Shown one piece after another: positions 36,877 to 46,888 of a DNA stretch of 64,000 bases; position 1 is the stretch's first letter, and each line of letters begins with the position of its first letter. The translations under genes and the position numbers were made by a program. The stretch comes from Pseudomonas borbori (GTDB taxonomy: Bacteria; Pseudomonadota; Gammaproteobacteria; Pseudomonadales; Pseudomonadaceae): NCBI RefSeq assembly GCF_900115555.1, contig NZ_FOWX01000002.1, positions 124,001-188,000 on the forward strand. The letters run 5' to 3'. The notes under the pieces were generated by a model that saw nothing but the letters and a program-made list of their open reading frames with translations, was not told the origin of the DNA and did no database searches.

Positions 36877-37561
36877 GTTCACCCACCTCAATTGGTTGCC
36901 CATCTGCACGCCGATCGAGCCAGGCATGCAATTCCACGAAATTGTCTATCGCCAGTGCCGGACCATACTCACGTAACGCGGCCAGGGACTGGGCTCCATA
37001 GCCTACCGCTACGGAGTCCACCCCGGCATACCGAGCCATCTGCAAATCGAACGACGAATCACCCACCATCAAGGCCCGCTCCGCGGGAATGCCGCAATGC
37101 CCGAGGATCTGTTCCAGCATCAGCGGATTCGGCTTGCTCGCCGTTTCGTCGGCGCAGCGGGTGACATCGAAGTAATCCAGCCAGCCACGCCCTGCCAGCA
37201 CGCGCTGCAAACCATGACGACTCTTGCCCGTGGCCACGGCCAAACGATAGCCCTGCGCACGGAACATCTCCAGCGCCTCGGCCACCCCCGGGAACAACGC
37301 AGAAGGCTGAGCCTCCAGCGCCAGGTAACGCTCGCTGTAACAGCGACGGAAGCGCTCGACCAACCCTGGCTCGACCAGCTCGGGATGCAGACTGGCGATC
37401 GCCTCCGGCAGGCCAAGCCCGATAATGCCCTTGACCTGCGCATCGCCACGCCGAGCCAGCCCGCAAGAATCCGCCGCCCAGTGCATCGACTCGACGATAC
37501 GGCCAATGGAGTCGACCAGCGTGCCGTCCCAATCGAAGATCAACAGCTCATAGTCAGACAC
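36866..37561 (-). CDS. HAD-IA family hydrolase (phosphoglycolate phosphatase-like)
   Basis: A 231-residue HAD phosphatase: motif [11 protein letters not shown], motif [11 protein letters not shown], motif III K in [12 protein letters not shown] and motif [14 protein letters not shown]. Cap type C1. Substrate not predictable; it is often annotated as Gph- or YjjG-like. Start is GTG at 37561, overlapping rluC by 8 bp; its own end overlaps sppA, so rluC-HAD-sppA form one operon. Confidence 0.88.
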   Translation of the reverse strand: MSDYELLIFDWDGTLVDSIGRIVESMHWAADSCGLARRGDAQVKGIIGLGLPEAIASLHPELVEPGLVERFRRCYSERYLALEAQPSALFPGVAEALEMFRAQGYRLAVATGKSRHGLQRVLAGRGWLDYFDVTRCADETASKPNPLMLEQILGHCGIPAERALMVGDSSFDLQMARYAGVDSVAVGYGAQSLAALREYGPALAIDNFVELHAWLDRRADGQPIEVGEHVG

Positions 37562-38507
37562 TCAGGCGCTCCAGCGTATGCGCCCAGACAGCATCGACCG
37601 GCGCCTCCAGCCTGAGCTCGCCACCATCGGGCAGCGGCACGACCAGCGCATAGGCATGCAGGAACAGACGCTTGCCGCCCAGCTCGCGGATCTCGCGACT
37701 GAAGTCGTCATCGCCGTACTTGCTGTCACCGGCGATGCAATGCCCGGCATACTGGCTGTGCACGCGAATCTGGTGGGTGCGACCGGTCACCGGCTTGGCC
37801 TCGACCAGGGTGGCAAACTCACCGAAACGGCGCAGCACGCGAAACAGCGTCAGCGCCTCCTTGCCCTCGTCATCGACCTCGACCATGCGCTCGCCGGAGC
37901 GCAGATTACTCTTCTGCAAAGGTGCACTGACCCGCTTCCTGGCGGTCGCCCAATGCCCCCGAACCAGCGCCATATAGCGCTTGTCCACACCGTCGCCGCG
38001 CAAAGCCTCATGCAGATGGCGCAGCATGCTGCGCTTCTTGGCGATCATCAACAGCCCGGAAGTATCGCGATCGAGGCGATGCACCAGCTCCAGCTCCTTG
38101 GCGTCCGGGCGCAGCTGACGGAAGGCCTCTATCACCCCGTAGCTGAGGCCGCTGCCACCATGCACGGCGATACCGGCCGGCTTGTTCAGCACGATCAAGG
38201 CTTTGTCTTCATAAACGATGGCCGCCTCGAGACGCTCGAGCAGACCCTGCGCCAAGGGCACCGGCTCATCGCGCTCAGCCAGACGCAGCGGCGGAACGCG
38301 GATGATGTCACCCGCCTGCAGCTTGTATTCCGGCTTGATACGGCCCTTGTTCACCCGCACCTCACCTTTACGCAAAATGCGGTAAATCAATGTCTTGGGC
38401 ACACCCTTTAACTGGGTGCGGAGGAAATTATCGATGCGCTGGCCGGCGAGTTCCGGCGCAACCTCGAGCAGCTGAACGCCGGAGGTTGTAGGAGTAGGAA
38501 TTGTCAT
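37554..38507 (-). CDS. rluC: 23S rRNA pseudouridine synthase RluC
   Basis: A 317-residue RluA-family enzyme: N-terminal S4 domain ([25 protein letters not shown]) and the catalytic motif [13 protein letters not shown]. It modifies 23S rRNA uridines 955, 2504 and 2580 in E. coli numbering. ATG 38507 was chosen; the longer reading lies in AT-rich promoter sequence shared with rne. Confidence 0.92.
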   Translation of the reverse strand: MTIPTPTTSGVQLLEVAPELAGQRIDNFLRTQLKGVPKTLIYRILRKGEVRVNKGRIKPEYKLQAGDIIRVPPLRLAERDEPVPLAQGLLERLEAAIVYEDKALIVLNKPAGIAVHGGSGLSYGVIEAFRQLRPDAKELELVHRLDRDTSGLLMIAKKRSMLRHLHEALRGDGVDKRYMALVRGHWATARKRVSAPLQKSNLRSGERMVEVDDEGKEALTLFRVLRRFGEFATLVEAKPVTGRTHQIRVHSQYAGHCIAGDSKYGDDDFSREIRELGGKRLFLHAYALVVPLPDGGELRLEAPVDAVWAHTLERLSV

Positions 38508-38547
38508 CGCGCAATCATAACAATTTTTATGGACATATTTTATAAAA

Positions 38548-38575
38548 TTGAAGCACTTAATCATTACTGTTATAG
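38548..38575 (+). promoter_or_regulatory. rne: Sigma-70 promoter of rne
   Basis: TTGAAG (38548-38553), 16-base spacer and TTATAG (38570-38575), in an AT-rich patch between rluC and rne. Transcription would start near 38582, leaving a leader of about 515 nt. Confidence 0.6.
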
Positions 38576-38581
38576 TCGCGA

Positions 38582-39097
38582 ACGCCGCCAAAAGCGGTCT
38601 GGTCTGCGGATGATCGCCAAAACTGCCATCCCCAACCGACGCAACCCATTTGGGACGTAAGGCCGTCCAACGGGTTATTCAGACGATAGAAAGCCGCAAA
38701 GGCCGCGAATAACTCGGAAATAAAGCCTTAAGCCATGATGCGCAGCCGCCCCATTGGGCGTTTGCGGTAACTGCCAACCCGCTGCGGATGTTATGCGAGC
38801 GGCACCCGATTTTCAGTGATACGTGTAGGTGGAGATGCACAACCGTCGGTCTGCGTAGCAATTAGCTTTATCGAAGACGCTTCATCTCGTCCGCTACCGA
38901 CAGTTGATTCCTCCTCCTGACCATTGCTTTCTGTCACAACAGCGAGCAGGAGATGTCCGTCGCGACCCAGCCCAACTGGCTGACTGTCGCTTGACAATGA
39001 AACGATTTACGCCCGTTTCTGACGCGCCTGACACCGACCCTGAGAGTCGTGTGTGCCGAACGCCGCTTCCGCCAGCACCGGAAACCGACGGTACAAC
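38582..39097 (+). ncRNA. Long structured 5' leader of rne (rne-II-like)
   Basis: About 515 nt without a credible coding frame separate the likely promoter from the rne start. The region has several short GC-rich complementary stretches, for example around GCCGCCCCATTGGGCGTTTGCGG and AACCCATTTGGGA...CAACGGGTT. RNase E autoregulates by cleaving its own leader, and pseudomonads carry the described rne-II leader motif. Boundaries are approximate and the family match is inferred from position. Confidence 0.6.
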
Positions 39098-42000
39098 ATG
39101 AAAAGAATGCTGATTAACGCCACTCAACCCGAAGAGTTGCGTGTTGCTCTGGTCGACGGCCAACGCCTGTACGACCTGGACATCGAATCGGGCGCCCGCG
39201 AGCAGAAGAAGGCCAACATCTATAAAGGCCGCATTACCCGCGTCGAACCCAGTCTCGAAGCCGCCTTTGTCGACTTCGGCTCGGAACGCCACGGCTTTCT
39301 CCCGCTCAAGGAGATCTCCCGCGAATACTTCAGCAAGTCTCCCGAAGGCCGCGTCAACATCAAGGACGTGCTCAAGGAAGGCCAGGAAGTCATCGTCCAG
39401 GTCGAGAAAGAAGAGCGTGGCAACAAGGGCGCAGCCCTGACCACCTTCATCAGCCTGGCCGGTCGTTACCTGGTGCTGATGCCGAACAACCCGCGCGCCG
39501 GCGGCATCTCGCGGCGCATCGAAGGCGAAGAGCGTAACGAATTGCGCGAAGCGCTCAACGGCCTGGTCGCCCCGAGCGACATGGGCCTGATCGTGCGCAC
39601 CGCCGGCCTCGGTCGTTCCAGCGAAGAAATGCAGTGGGACCTCGATTACCTGCTGCAACTCTGGACCGCCATTAAAGAAGCCTCGCTCGATCGCGCCGCA
39701 CCTTTCCTGATCTACCAGGAAAGCAACGTGATCATCCGCGCCATCCGCGACTACCTGCGCCAGGACATCGGCGAAGTACTGGTCGACAGCGTCGAGGCGC
39801 AGCAGGAAGCCCTGAGCTTCATCAACCAGGTGATGCCGCAGTACGCCAGCAAGATCAAGCTGTACGAGGACAGCGTGCCGCTGTTCAACCGCTTCCAGAT
39901 CGAAAGCCAGATCGAAACCGCCTTCCAGCGCGAAGTGAAGCTGCCCTCGGGCGGCTCCATCGTCATCGACCCGACCGAAGCCCTGGTGTCCATCGACATC
40001 AACTCGGCGCGCGCAACCAAAGGCAGCGACATCGAAGAAACCGCCCTGCAGACCAACCTGGAAGCGGCCGAAGAAATCGCCCGCCAGCTGCGTCTGCGCG
40101 ACATCGGCGGCCTGATCGTCATCGACTTCATCGACATGACCCCAGCGAAGAACCAGCGCGCCGTGGAAGAGAAAGTCCGCGAAAGCCTGGAAGCCGACCG
40201 CGCTCGCGTTCAGGTCGGGCGCATCTCGCGCTTCGGCCTGCTGGAAATGTCCCGTCAGCGCCTGCGTCCATCGCTTGGCGAAAGCAGCGGCATCGTCTGC
40301 CCGCGCTGCAATGGCCAAGGCATCATCCGTGACGTCGAATCGCTGTCGCTGGCGATCCTGCGCCTGATCGAGGAAGAAGCCCTGAAGGACCGCACCGCCG
40401 AAGTGCGCGCCCAAGTGCCGATCCCGGTGGCCGCCTTCCTGCTCAACGAGAAGCGCAACTCGATCACCAAGATCGAACTGCGCAGCCGCGCCCGCATCGT
40501 CATCCTGCCCAACGATCACCTGGAAACGCCGCACTTCGAAGTGCAGCGCATCCGTGACGACAGCCCGGAAGCGCAATCCACCCAGTCCAGCTATGAAATG
40601 GCTGCCGCCGAAGTGGAAGAAGTGCAACCGGCCGCCGCCACCCGCACCCTGGTTCGCCAGGAAGCAGCGATCAAGGCCGCACCACAACGCACCGCACCAA
40701 CACCGGCAGCGACGACCGAAGTCAGCCCGCCGGTTGTCAGCCAGCCAGGGTTGTTCAAGGGCCTGGTGAAATCGCTGGTCAGCCTGTTTGCCAGCAAGGA
40801 AGAGGAAGCCAAACCTGCGGTAATCGAGAAGAAAGCCAGCGAACGTCCGCAGCGCAGCGATGAGCGCCGCGGTGGCCGTCAGCAGAACCGCAGCCGTAGC
40901 GGTCGCCGCGACGAAGAGCGCAAACCCCGTGAAGAGCGCGCCCCGCGCGAAGAACGGGCACCTCGCGAAGAACGCCAGCCGCGTGTGGCACGCGAAGAGG
41001 CGCAACCGCGTGAAGAACGCCAACCACGCGAAGTCGTCGAGGTTCGCGAGCCGCAGGAAGTCCGCCAATCGCGCCCACCGCGCGAAGGCCAGGAGAATCG
41101 CCGCGAGCGCAAGCCACGCGAAGAGCGTCCAACCCGCGAACTGCGCGAGCCACTCGATGCACCGCAAAGCACTGACAGCAGCAGCGACAGCAGCGCCGCA
41201 GAAGTTCGTGCCGAGCGCCCGCAACGCGAGCCACGCCAGCCGCGCACTCCCCGCGAAGAGCGCCAACCACGCCCCGAAACGGCTGCAGTCATCGACGACG
41301 AAGTACTGAGCAACGAACAGCCGCAGCAAGACGATGAGCCGGAAGGCGCGGAAGGTGAGCGCCCGCGCCGCCGCTCGCGCGGCCAGCGTCGTCGCAGCAA
41401 TCGCCGCGAGCGTCAAGGCGACGCCAGCGGCAATGCGATCGAAGGCACTGAAGAAAGCAGCGCAAGCCAGGCTGAGGCCACTGCCCCACTGGCAGTAGCC
41501 GCAGCGGCTGCCGCCGAGATGGGCGCCGAACTGGTCAGCGCCGAGCCCGCGGCGATCGAGCAAGCTGCCGAGGAAACTCCGGCTCAGCCTGCAGAACCAG
41601 AGTTGCCAGTGGCCGAGCAACTCGGCGAAGCAGGCACTGAGACGGCTGAAGCTGCAGAGGAAGTCAGTGCACCACAGATCGCTGAAGCAACCCCTGAGGC
41701 CAGCACAGAAGCCGTCACTCCCGCCCCAAGCGAAGAGCCGGCCGAAGTGACTGCCGAAATCGCTGCCAGCGAGCCGGCCGCACCAGCCATCACTGCGACC
41801 GAAACCGCGAGCGAAGAGCCTGCAGAGATCGAGGGCATCGCACCGAGCGCCACCGGTCGCGCGCCGAACGATCCCCGCGAAGTACGTCGCCGCCAACGCG
41901 AAGCCGAGCGCCTGGCGCGCGAAGCCACCGAGGCCGCAGCCAGCCAGCCAACCGAAGTGGTAGAAGAAAGCAGCCCAGCCGAACCCGAAGCTGCAGTCAA

Positions 42001-42145
42001 CGACGAAGCCACCGAAGCAGCTAACGTAGCACCAGCGGCCGAGAGCGACGAACCGGAGCACACACCAGTCAGCGTGATGGATGCCGACGCTGAAACTGAA
42101 ACTGAAAAGCAGCAGGATGAGCACGCGGACAAACCGCACGCCTGA
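39098..42145 (+). CDS. rne: Ribonuclease E
   Basis: A 1015-residue RNase E. The catalytic half starts [20 protein letters not shown], with an S1 domain (about 35-120), the DNase I-like metal residues in [10 protein letters not shown] and LIVIDFIDM, and the zinc link CPRCNGQG near 405. From about residue 520 the protein is disordered: an Arg-rich block with repeated REERxPRE units (about 600-720) and then an acidic Ala/Glu/Pro tail. The C-terminal part is the degradosome scaffold and RNA-binding arm. It has its own promoter, long leader and terminator. Confidence 0.95.
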   Translation: MKRMLINATQPEELRVALVDGQRLYDLDIESGAREQKKANIYKGRITRVEPSLEAAFVDFGSERHGFLPLKEISREYFSKSPEGRVNIKDVLKEGQEVIVQVEKEERGNKGAALTTFISLAGRYLVLMPNNPRAGGISRRIEGEERNELREALNGLVAPSDMGLIVRTAGLGRSSEEMQWDLDYLLQLWTAIKEASLDRAAPFLIYQESNVIIRAIRDYLRQDIGEVLVDSVEAQQEALSFINQVMPQYASKIKLYEDSVPLFNRFQIESQIETAFQREVKLPSGGSIVIDPTEALVSIDINSARATKGSDIEETALQTNLEAAEEIARQLRLRDIGGLIVIDFIDMTPAKNQRAVEEKVRESLEADRARVQVGRISRFGLLEMSRQRLRPSLGESSGIVCPRCNGQGIIRDVESLSLAILRLIEEEALKDRTAEVRAQVPIPVAAFLLNEKRNSITKIELRSRARIVILPNDHLETPHFEVQRIRDDSPEAQSTQSSYEMAAAEVEEVQPAAATRTLVRQEAAIKAAPQRTAPTPAATTEVSPPVVSQPGLFKGLVKSLVSLFASKEEEAKPAVIEKKASERPQRSDERRGGRQQNRSRSGRRDEERKPREERAPREERAPREERQPRVAREEAQPREERQPREVVEVREPQEVRQSRPPREGQENRRERKPREERPTRELREPLDAPQSTDSSSDSSAAEVRAERPQREPRQPRTPREERQPRPETAAVIDDEVLSNEQPQQDDEPEGAEGERPRRRSRGQRRRSNRRERQGDASGNAIEGTEESSASQAEATAPLAVAAAAAAEMGAELVSAEPAAIEQAAEETPAQPAEPELPVAEQLGEAGTETAEAAEEVSAPQIAEATPEASTEAVTPAPSEEPAEVTAEIAASEPAAPAITATETASEEPAEIEGIAPSATGRAPNDPREVRRRQREAERLAREATEAAASQPTEVVEESSPAEPEAAVNDEATEAANVAPAAESDEPEHTPVSVMDADAETETEKQQDEHADKPHA

Positions 42146-42160
42146 GACTATTCAGCGCAA

Positions 42161-42194
42161 TAAAAAAGGGGATGCTTCGGCATCCCCTTTTTTA
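42161..42194. terminator. Bidirectional terminator between rne and murB
   Basis: AAAAAAGGGGATGC-TTCG-GCATCCCCTTTTTT, a perfect 14-bp stem with flanking A/T tracts. It serves the convergent rne and murB operons. Confidence 0.93.
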
Positions 42195-42251
42195 TGCTTC
42201 TGCCAGCCCAATGGAATCATGGCCTGCGGGCCTCGTAACGCCGAATACGAC

Positions 42252-43271
42252 TCAAAGCACGTTAGGTTCGATTTCCAGCTCAACCGCAAAGCGTCGGAAA
42301 ATATCCGCCTGGATCCGCTGCGCCAACGCCAACAGCTGCTGCCCGGTGGCCTGACCATAATTGACCAGCACCAGCGCCTGCAGCCGATGCACCCCGGCAT
42401 CGCCCTCGCGAAAGCCTTTCCAACCGGCGCGCTCGATCAGCCAGCCAGCGGCCAGCTTGACCCGACCATCGGCCTGCGGATAGGCCACCAGATCGGCATG
42501 TTCGGCATTCAGGCGCTGCGCCAGCTCAACCGAGACCATAGGGTTCTTGAAAAAGCTGCCGGCGTTGCCCAGCACCGCCGGATCCGGCAATTTCTCGCGG
42601 CGAATCGCACAGATGGCCTGGCTGACATCGGCAGCCGTCGGCGCCATCACCCCCTGCTCCGCCAGGCGCTGACGCAGCGGACCGTACTCGAGGTGCAGCG
42701 CGGCCGTGCGGCTCAAGGCGAAGCGTACGCGCAGGATCACCCAACGCCCCGCATCCTGCTTGAACAGGCTGTCGCGATAGGCGAAGCCACAGTCGTCCAG
42801 GGAAAATTCGCGCAGCTCGCCGCTGCGACGATCCAGGGCGGTCAAGCCGACGAACAGGTCTTTCAGTTCGACGCCATAGGCGCCGATATTCTGCATCGGT
42901 GCGGCGCCGACCGTACCGGGTATCAGGCTGAGATTTTCCAGACCCACCAGTCCCTGCCGCAGGGCCCACTGCACGAAGGGGTGCCAGGGTTCGCCGGCCT
43001 CGGCCTCGACCAGCACCCGCTCGCCATCATCCTGCAACACGCGAATGCCGCGACTGGCCATGCGCAGCACCAGCGCCTCGACATCGGCGGTCAGCAGCAT
43101 ATTGCTGCCGCCGCCGAGCAGCAGCACGGGCAACTGCTGCCGTTGCGCATAAGCCAACGCCTCACGCACCTGATCGTCGTCATGCGCCTCGGCGAACCAG
43201 CGCGCCGCAACATCCACGGCGAAGCTGTTATAGGCCTTGAGCGAAACCCGCGACTGAACACCAAAGCTCAT
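42252..43271 (-). CDS. murB: UDP-N-acetylenolpyruvoylglucosamine reductase
   Basis: A 339-residue type I MurB. FAD-binding segments LLLGGGSNMLL and LSLIPGTVGAAPMQNIGAYG, and the catalytic serine region GNAGSFFKNP. It makes UDP-MurNAc with NADPH. It is the last gene of the operon and overlaps ptpA by ATGA. Confidence 0.95.
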   Translation of the reverse strand: MSFGVQSRVSLKAYNSFAVDVAARWFAEAHDDDQVREALAYAQRQQLPVLLLGGGSNMLLTADVEALVLRMASRGIRVLQDDGERVLVEAEAGEPWHPFVQWALRQGLVGLENLSLIPGTVGAAPMQNIGAYGVELKDLFVGLTALDRRSGELREFSLDDCGFAYRDSLFKQDAGRWVILRVRFALSRTAALHLEYGPLRQRLAEQGVMAPTAADVSQAICAIRREKLPDPAVLGNAGSFFKNPMVSVELAQRLNAEHADLVAYPQADGRVKLAAGWLIERAGWKGFREGDAGVHRLQALVLVNYGQATGQQLLALAQRIQADIFRRFAVELEIEPNVL

Positions 43272-43729
43272 AGTCGCCCCCGCAGCTCGCGGAGCAAGCC
43301 ATCGCAGGCCTGCTCGAGCAGATCCAGTACCTGCTGGAAACCTTCCTCGCCACCGTAATAGGGGTCCGGCACCTCAACCGGCGCCAGATCATAGCGGCGC
43401 AGGAACAGATCCAGCTCGGCCATGGCGTCGCCGGGGCGCATGCGGCGCAGCTGTTCCAGATTGCTGTTATCCATGGCCAGAATCAGATCGAAACGCCTGA
43501 AATCACTGACGCAGACCTGACGCCCGCGCAGGGCGGAAAGATCATAACCGCGCAACTGCGCCGCTTGCCGAGTGCGGCTATCCGGCGGCTTGCCCACATG
43601 CCAATCGCCGGTGCCGGCGGAATCGACCTCGACGCCCTCCAGCCCCAGCTCACGCAACTTGTGCCGCAGCACCGCCTCGGCGGTAGGCGAGCGGCAGATA
43701 TTGCCCAGACAGACAAACAAGATCCGCAT
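43268..43729 (-). CDS. Low-molecular-weight protein tyrosine phosphatase
   Basis: A 153-residue LMW-PTP: the P-loop VCLGNICRSPTAE at residues 6-18 and the general-acid aspartate in VPDPYYGGEEGF. Such enzymes often dephosphorylate tyrosine kinases of envelope polysaccharide pathways. ATG 43729 overlaps the kdsB stop. Confidence 0.92.
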   Translation of the reverse strand: MRILFVCLGNICRSPTAEAVLRHKLRELGLEGVEVDSAGTGDWHVGKPPDSRTRQAAQLRGYDLSALRGRQVCVSDFRRFDLILAMDNSNLEQLRRMRPGDAMAELDLFLRRYDLAPVEVPDPYYGGEEGFQQVLDLLEQACDGLLRELRGRL

Positions 43730-44493
43730 CAAGCCCCCAGCAGTCGGCGCACACGCTCTAGATCTTCCGCCGTATCGACCCCGGCTGGCGGCGCCTGCCG
43801 GGCATCGGCGACATGGATGCGCACACCGTGCCAGAGCGCGCGCAACTGCTCCAGGCACTCGGCGTCCTCCAGCCAGCAAGGGCCCCAGGCGACGAAATCG
43901 TGAAGGAACTGCGCGCGGTAGGCATAGATGCCGATATGCCGGCGGTAGGGCACGTTAGCCGGCAACTGCTGGCGACTGACGGCAAAGGCATCGCGCGCCC
44001 AGGGCAGCGCTGCGCGACTGAAGGTCAGCGCCAGGCCATGGCGATCGCTGACCACCTTGACCACGTTAGGATTGAACAGCGCCGCCACATCGTCGATCGG
44101 TTCGGCCAGAGTAGCGATTGCCGCCTGCGGGTTGGCCGCCAGGTTGGCCGCCACCTGATCGATGATCGCCGGCGGAATCAGCGGCTCGTCGCCCTGCACG
44201 TTGACCACTATGGCGTCGGGCGCCAGCCCCAGCACGGCGGCCACTTCGGCCAGGCGATCGGTGCCGGAGTTATGGTCGCTGCGGGTCAACAGCACTTCGG
44301 CGCCGAAACCGTTGCAGGCCTCGACGATACGCGCATCGTCGGTCGCCACCAGCACCTGGCGGGCGCTGCTTTTACCCGCCTGCTCCCAGACATGCTGGAT
44401 CATCGGTTTGCCGGCAATGTCCTGCAGCGGCTTGCCGGGCAGACGGCTGGAGGCGTAACGCGCCGGGATCACAACGGTAAATGCGTCGTTCAT
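43729..44493 (-). CDS. kdsB: 3-deoxy-manno-octulosonate cytidylyltransferase
   Basis: A 254-residue CMP-KDO synthetase: [37 protein letters not shown] and [11 protein letters not shown]. It activates KDO for LPS core. It starts one base after the Trm112-like gene ends. Confidence 0.95.
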   Translation of the reverse strand: MNDAFTVVIPARYASSRLPGKPLQDIAGKPMIQHVWEQAGKSSARQVLVATDDARIVEACNGFGAEVLLTRSDHNSGTDRLAEVAAVLGLAPDAIVVNVQGDEPLIPPAIIDQVAANLAANPQAAIATLAEPIDDVAALFNPNVVKVVSDRHGLALTFSRAALPWARDAFAVSRQQLPANVPYRRHIGIYAYRAQFLHDFVAWGPCWLEDAECLEQLRALWHGVRIHVADARQAPPAGVDTAEDLERVRRLLGA

Positions 44494-44679
44494 CTACTTG
44501 TCCAGACGCTCGTCGACGTTGAGGGTACGGGCTTCGCTTTCCAGCATCACCGGGATCCCGTCACGCACCGGGAAAGCCAGACCATCGGTCTTGCAGATCA
44601 GCTCGGACTTGTCGGCGGCGAGCTTGAGCGGGCCCTTGCACAGTGGGCAGGCCAAGATATCGAGTAGTTTCGGGTCCAT
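44494..44679 (-). CDS. Trm112/YcaR family small protein
   Basis: A 61-residue protein: [18 protein letters not shown], then [21 protein letters not shown], the UPF0434/Trm112 signature with a partial CxxC zinc site. It is nearly always found between lpxK and kdsB in proteobacteria. Role unknown. ATG 44679 is the family start; GGAT sequences upstream are weak. Confidence 0.88.
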   Translation of the reverse strand: MDPKLLDILACPLCKGPLKLAADKSELICKTDGLAFPVRDGIPVMLESEARTLNVDERLDK

Positions 44680-44740
44680 GGGAGATCCTTGCTGTAGAGC
44701 GGCTGCAATGAATGGAACGGCGCTCGCCATAGCCGCTGAC

Positions 44741-45745
44741 TTAGCGAGCGAGAGGCAGCAACGCGGTCAACTGCGCATCGAACCAGGCGATGAAGGCCGC
44801 TGAGGGCTCGGCATCCACCACCAGGTACCACCAGTCGTCGGCGGCAAAAGCCCGGCATTTGACCGCATCCTTTTCCGTCATGACCACAGGCAACGCCGGG
44901 CTGAACTTCAGCAGCTCGGCGCCGTACTGCGCATGGTCGGCAAAAGCATGCGGAATAGGCCGCCAGTGTAGCGTTTCGAGCGTATTGAAGAAACGCTGGG
45001 GGTTGCCGATGCCGGCGACTGCATGCAGGCGCTGCTGCGGCGGAAAATGTGTCAGCGGGCGCTGCTCGCCGCTGCGCAGGTTGACCAGCACGCGCGGGCG
45101 CAAGCCGAAGGCGTAACCACCCTGCGGATCGCTGCTGGCGCCGTTGTAAAGCAGTGCATCGACACTCGACAGGCGCTCGACCGGTTCGCGCAACGGCCCG
45201 GCAGGCAGGCAACGGCCATTGCCCAGGCCACGCGCCGCATCGATCAACACCAGCTCCAGATCACGGGCCAGACGATAATGCTGCAAACCATCGTCACTGA
45301 GAATCAGATCCAGCGGCTGCGCTGCCAGCAGGGCCGCCACCGCACGCCCGCGATCGGGGTCGATCATCAAGGGCACGCCACTGCGCTGGACGATCAGCAG
45401 CGGCTCGTCGCCGGCAACGCCGGGGCTTTGCTCGGGCTGCACACGCCAGGGCAATTGCGGCGGCTTGGCGCCATAGCCACGGCTGACCACGCCGACCCTG
45501 AGACCACGCCGACGGCAATGTTCGATCAGCCAGAGAATCAGCGGGGTCTTGCCGGTGCCGCCGACGGTGATATTACCCACCACCACGACCGGCACCGCAG
45601 CGCGGTAAATCTCGCCCCCGCCCGCGAGGAAGCGGTCACGCTTACGTTTGACCAGCGCACGATAGAGGCTTTCGAGTGGTCGCAGCAGGGCCAACGCCGG
45701 ATGTCCGGCATACCAGGCCGCAAGCAGGCGGTCGGACAGGCTCAT
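44741..45745 (-). CDS. lpxK: Tetraacyldisaccharide 4'-kinase
   Basis: A 334-residue LpxK: N-terminal membrane-associated helix and P-loop [17 protein letters not shown], then [24 protein letters not shown]. It phosphorylates the lipid A precursor to lipid IVA. ATG 45745 is 13 bp after exbD. Confidence 0.94.
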   Translation of the reverse strand: MSLSDRLLAAWYAGHPALALLRPLESLYRALVKRKRDRFLAGGGEIYRAAVPVVVVGNITVGGTGKTPLILWLIEHCRRRGLRVGVVSRGYGAKPPQLPWRVQPEQSPGVAGDEPLLIVQRSGVPLMIDPDRGRAVAALLAAQPLDLILSDDGLQHYRLARDLELVLIDAARGLGNGRCLPAGPLREPVERLSSVDALLYNGASSDPQGGYAFGLRPRVLVNLRSGEQRPLTHFPPQQRLHAVAGIGNPQRFFNTLETLHWRPIPHAFADHAQYGAELLKFSPALPVVMTEKDAVKCRAFAADDWWYLVVDAEPSAAFIAWFDAQLTALLPLAR

Positions 45746-45758
45746 GGGCAAACGACCC

Positions 45759-46187
45759 TCAAGGCGCGGCCTGCGCCTCGACCGTGGTGATGCGCAGGTG
45801 GGCAAAGCCCAGCTTGCCGGCGGCGTCCATGGCCGTGATCACCGCCTGATGAGGGGTCTTGCCATCGGCACTGATGGTCAGCGGCAGGCTGTTGTCACCC
45901 GCCGATTCCTTTTGCAGCGCCGCCATCAGGCCATCCAGGTCACTTTTCAGCAGTTGCTTGCCATTCAGCGAATAACTGCCGTCGACCGCGATCAGCACCT
46001 CCAGCTGCTTCAGCTCGGTCTGCTCCGGCGGCGTGCCACTGGCGGCTTCGGGCAGATCGACCTTGAGCTGGGTCTCACGGGTGAAGGTGGTGGTGACCAC
46101 AAAGAACAAGAGCAGGATGAACACCACGTCGATCAGCGAAGCCAGGTTGATCTCGACATTCTCCCGCGGTTTGCGCCGGAATTTCAC
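45759..46187 (-). CDS. exbD: ExbD/TolR family proton-channel subunit
   Basis: A 142-residue protein with one N-terminal membrane helix ([21 protein letters not shown], about 15-36) holding the proton-path aspartate, then a periplasmic domain. With ExbB it forms a proton-driven motor. No tonB gene is adjacent; the partner receptor may be elsewhere. It overlaps exbB by ATGA. Confidence 0.9.
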   Translation of the reverse strand: MKFRRKPRENVEINLASLIDVVFILLLFFVVTTTFTRETQLKVDLPEAASGTPPEQTELKQLEVLIAVDGSYSLNGKQLLKSDLDGLMAALQKESAGDNSLPLTISADGKTPHQAVITAMDAAGKLGFAHLRITTVEAQAAP

Positions 46188-46816
46188 GCCTTGCCCTCGG
46201 CCAGATCGACGTCACGATCACCCTGCACCACTTCCACCAGCTTGATCGCTTCCTGCTCCATGCCGACCACCAGTTCATCGACCCGGCGCTGCAGATAGCG
46301 GTGAAAGAACAATGCTGGAATGGCCACCATCAAACCGGCTGCGGTGGTGATCAGGGCCTTGGAGATACCCGCGGCGAGCAGCGCCGCATTGGTCATGCCC
46401 GAGCCCATGAAGGAGCTGAATATCTCGATCATGCCCAGCACGGTACCGAGCAGACCGAGCAACGGGGCGATACCGGCGATGGTGCCCAGGGCATTGAGGT
46501 AGCGCTCCAGATCGTGGATAACCCGCGCGGCCGCCTCTTCGATGCACTCTTTCATGATCTCGCGACCATGCTTGGAGTTGGCCAGGCCGGCTGCCAGAAT
46601 CTGCCCCAGGGGCGAGTTGGCACGCAGCTCCTTGAGCTTCTGGTTGTTCAGCTTCTTATCCTTGATCCAGCGCCACACCTGACCGAGCAGATGCGGCGGC
46701 GTGATGCGGCTGGGTCGCAGCGTCCACAGACGCTCGGCAATGATGCCGAGCGCAACGACAGAGCAGAGCATGATCGGCAGCATGATCCAGCCGCCAGCTT
46801 TAACCAGTTCCCACAC
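46184..46816 (-). CDS. exbB: ExbB/TolQ/MotA family proton-channel protein
   Basis: A 210-residue protein with three membrane helices: WIMLPIMLCSVVALGIIAERL near the N-terminus, and a pair containing GTIAGIAPLLGLLGTVLGMIEIF and ALITTAAGLMVAIPALFFHRYL. Partner of ExbD. Start is GTG 46816 with GGGGAT upstream. First gene of the exbBD-lpxK-kdsB-murB operon. Confidence 0.9.
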   Translation of the reverse strand: MWELVKAGGWIMLPIMLCSVVALGIIAERLWTLRPSRITPPHLLGQVWRWIKDKKLNNQKLKELRANSPLGQILAAGLANSKHGREIMKECIEEAAARVIHDLERYLNALGTIAGIAPLLGLLGTVLGMIEIFSSFMGSGMTNAALLAAGISKALITTAAGLMVAIPALFFHRYLQRRVDELVVGMEQEAIKLVEVVQGDRDVDLAEGKA

Positions 46817-46888
46817 GGTGGCACATCCCCTTTGGAAAAGTGGCGCCACTCTAGCATAGGGGCGGCATGGCGCCGACCGCCGCGGTTC

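Noticed and set aside
38894..42139. Uninterrupted 1081-codon frame on the minus strand opposite rne
   Set aside because: Its product is a low-complexity Phe/Leu/Arg/Gly sequence mirroring the Glu/Ala/Arg codons of RNase E. It is an artefact of high GC and codon bias.
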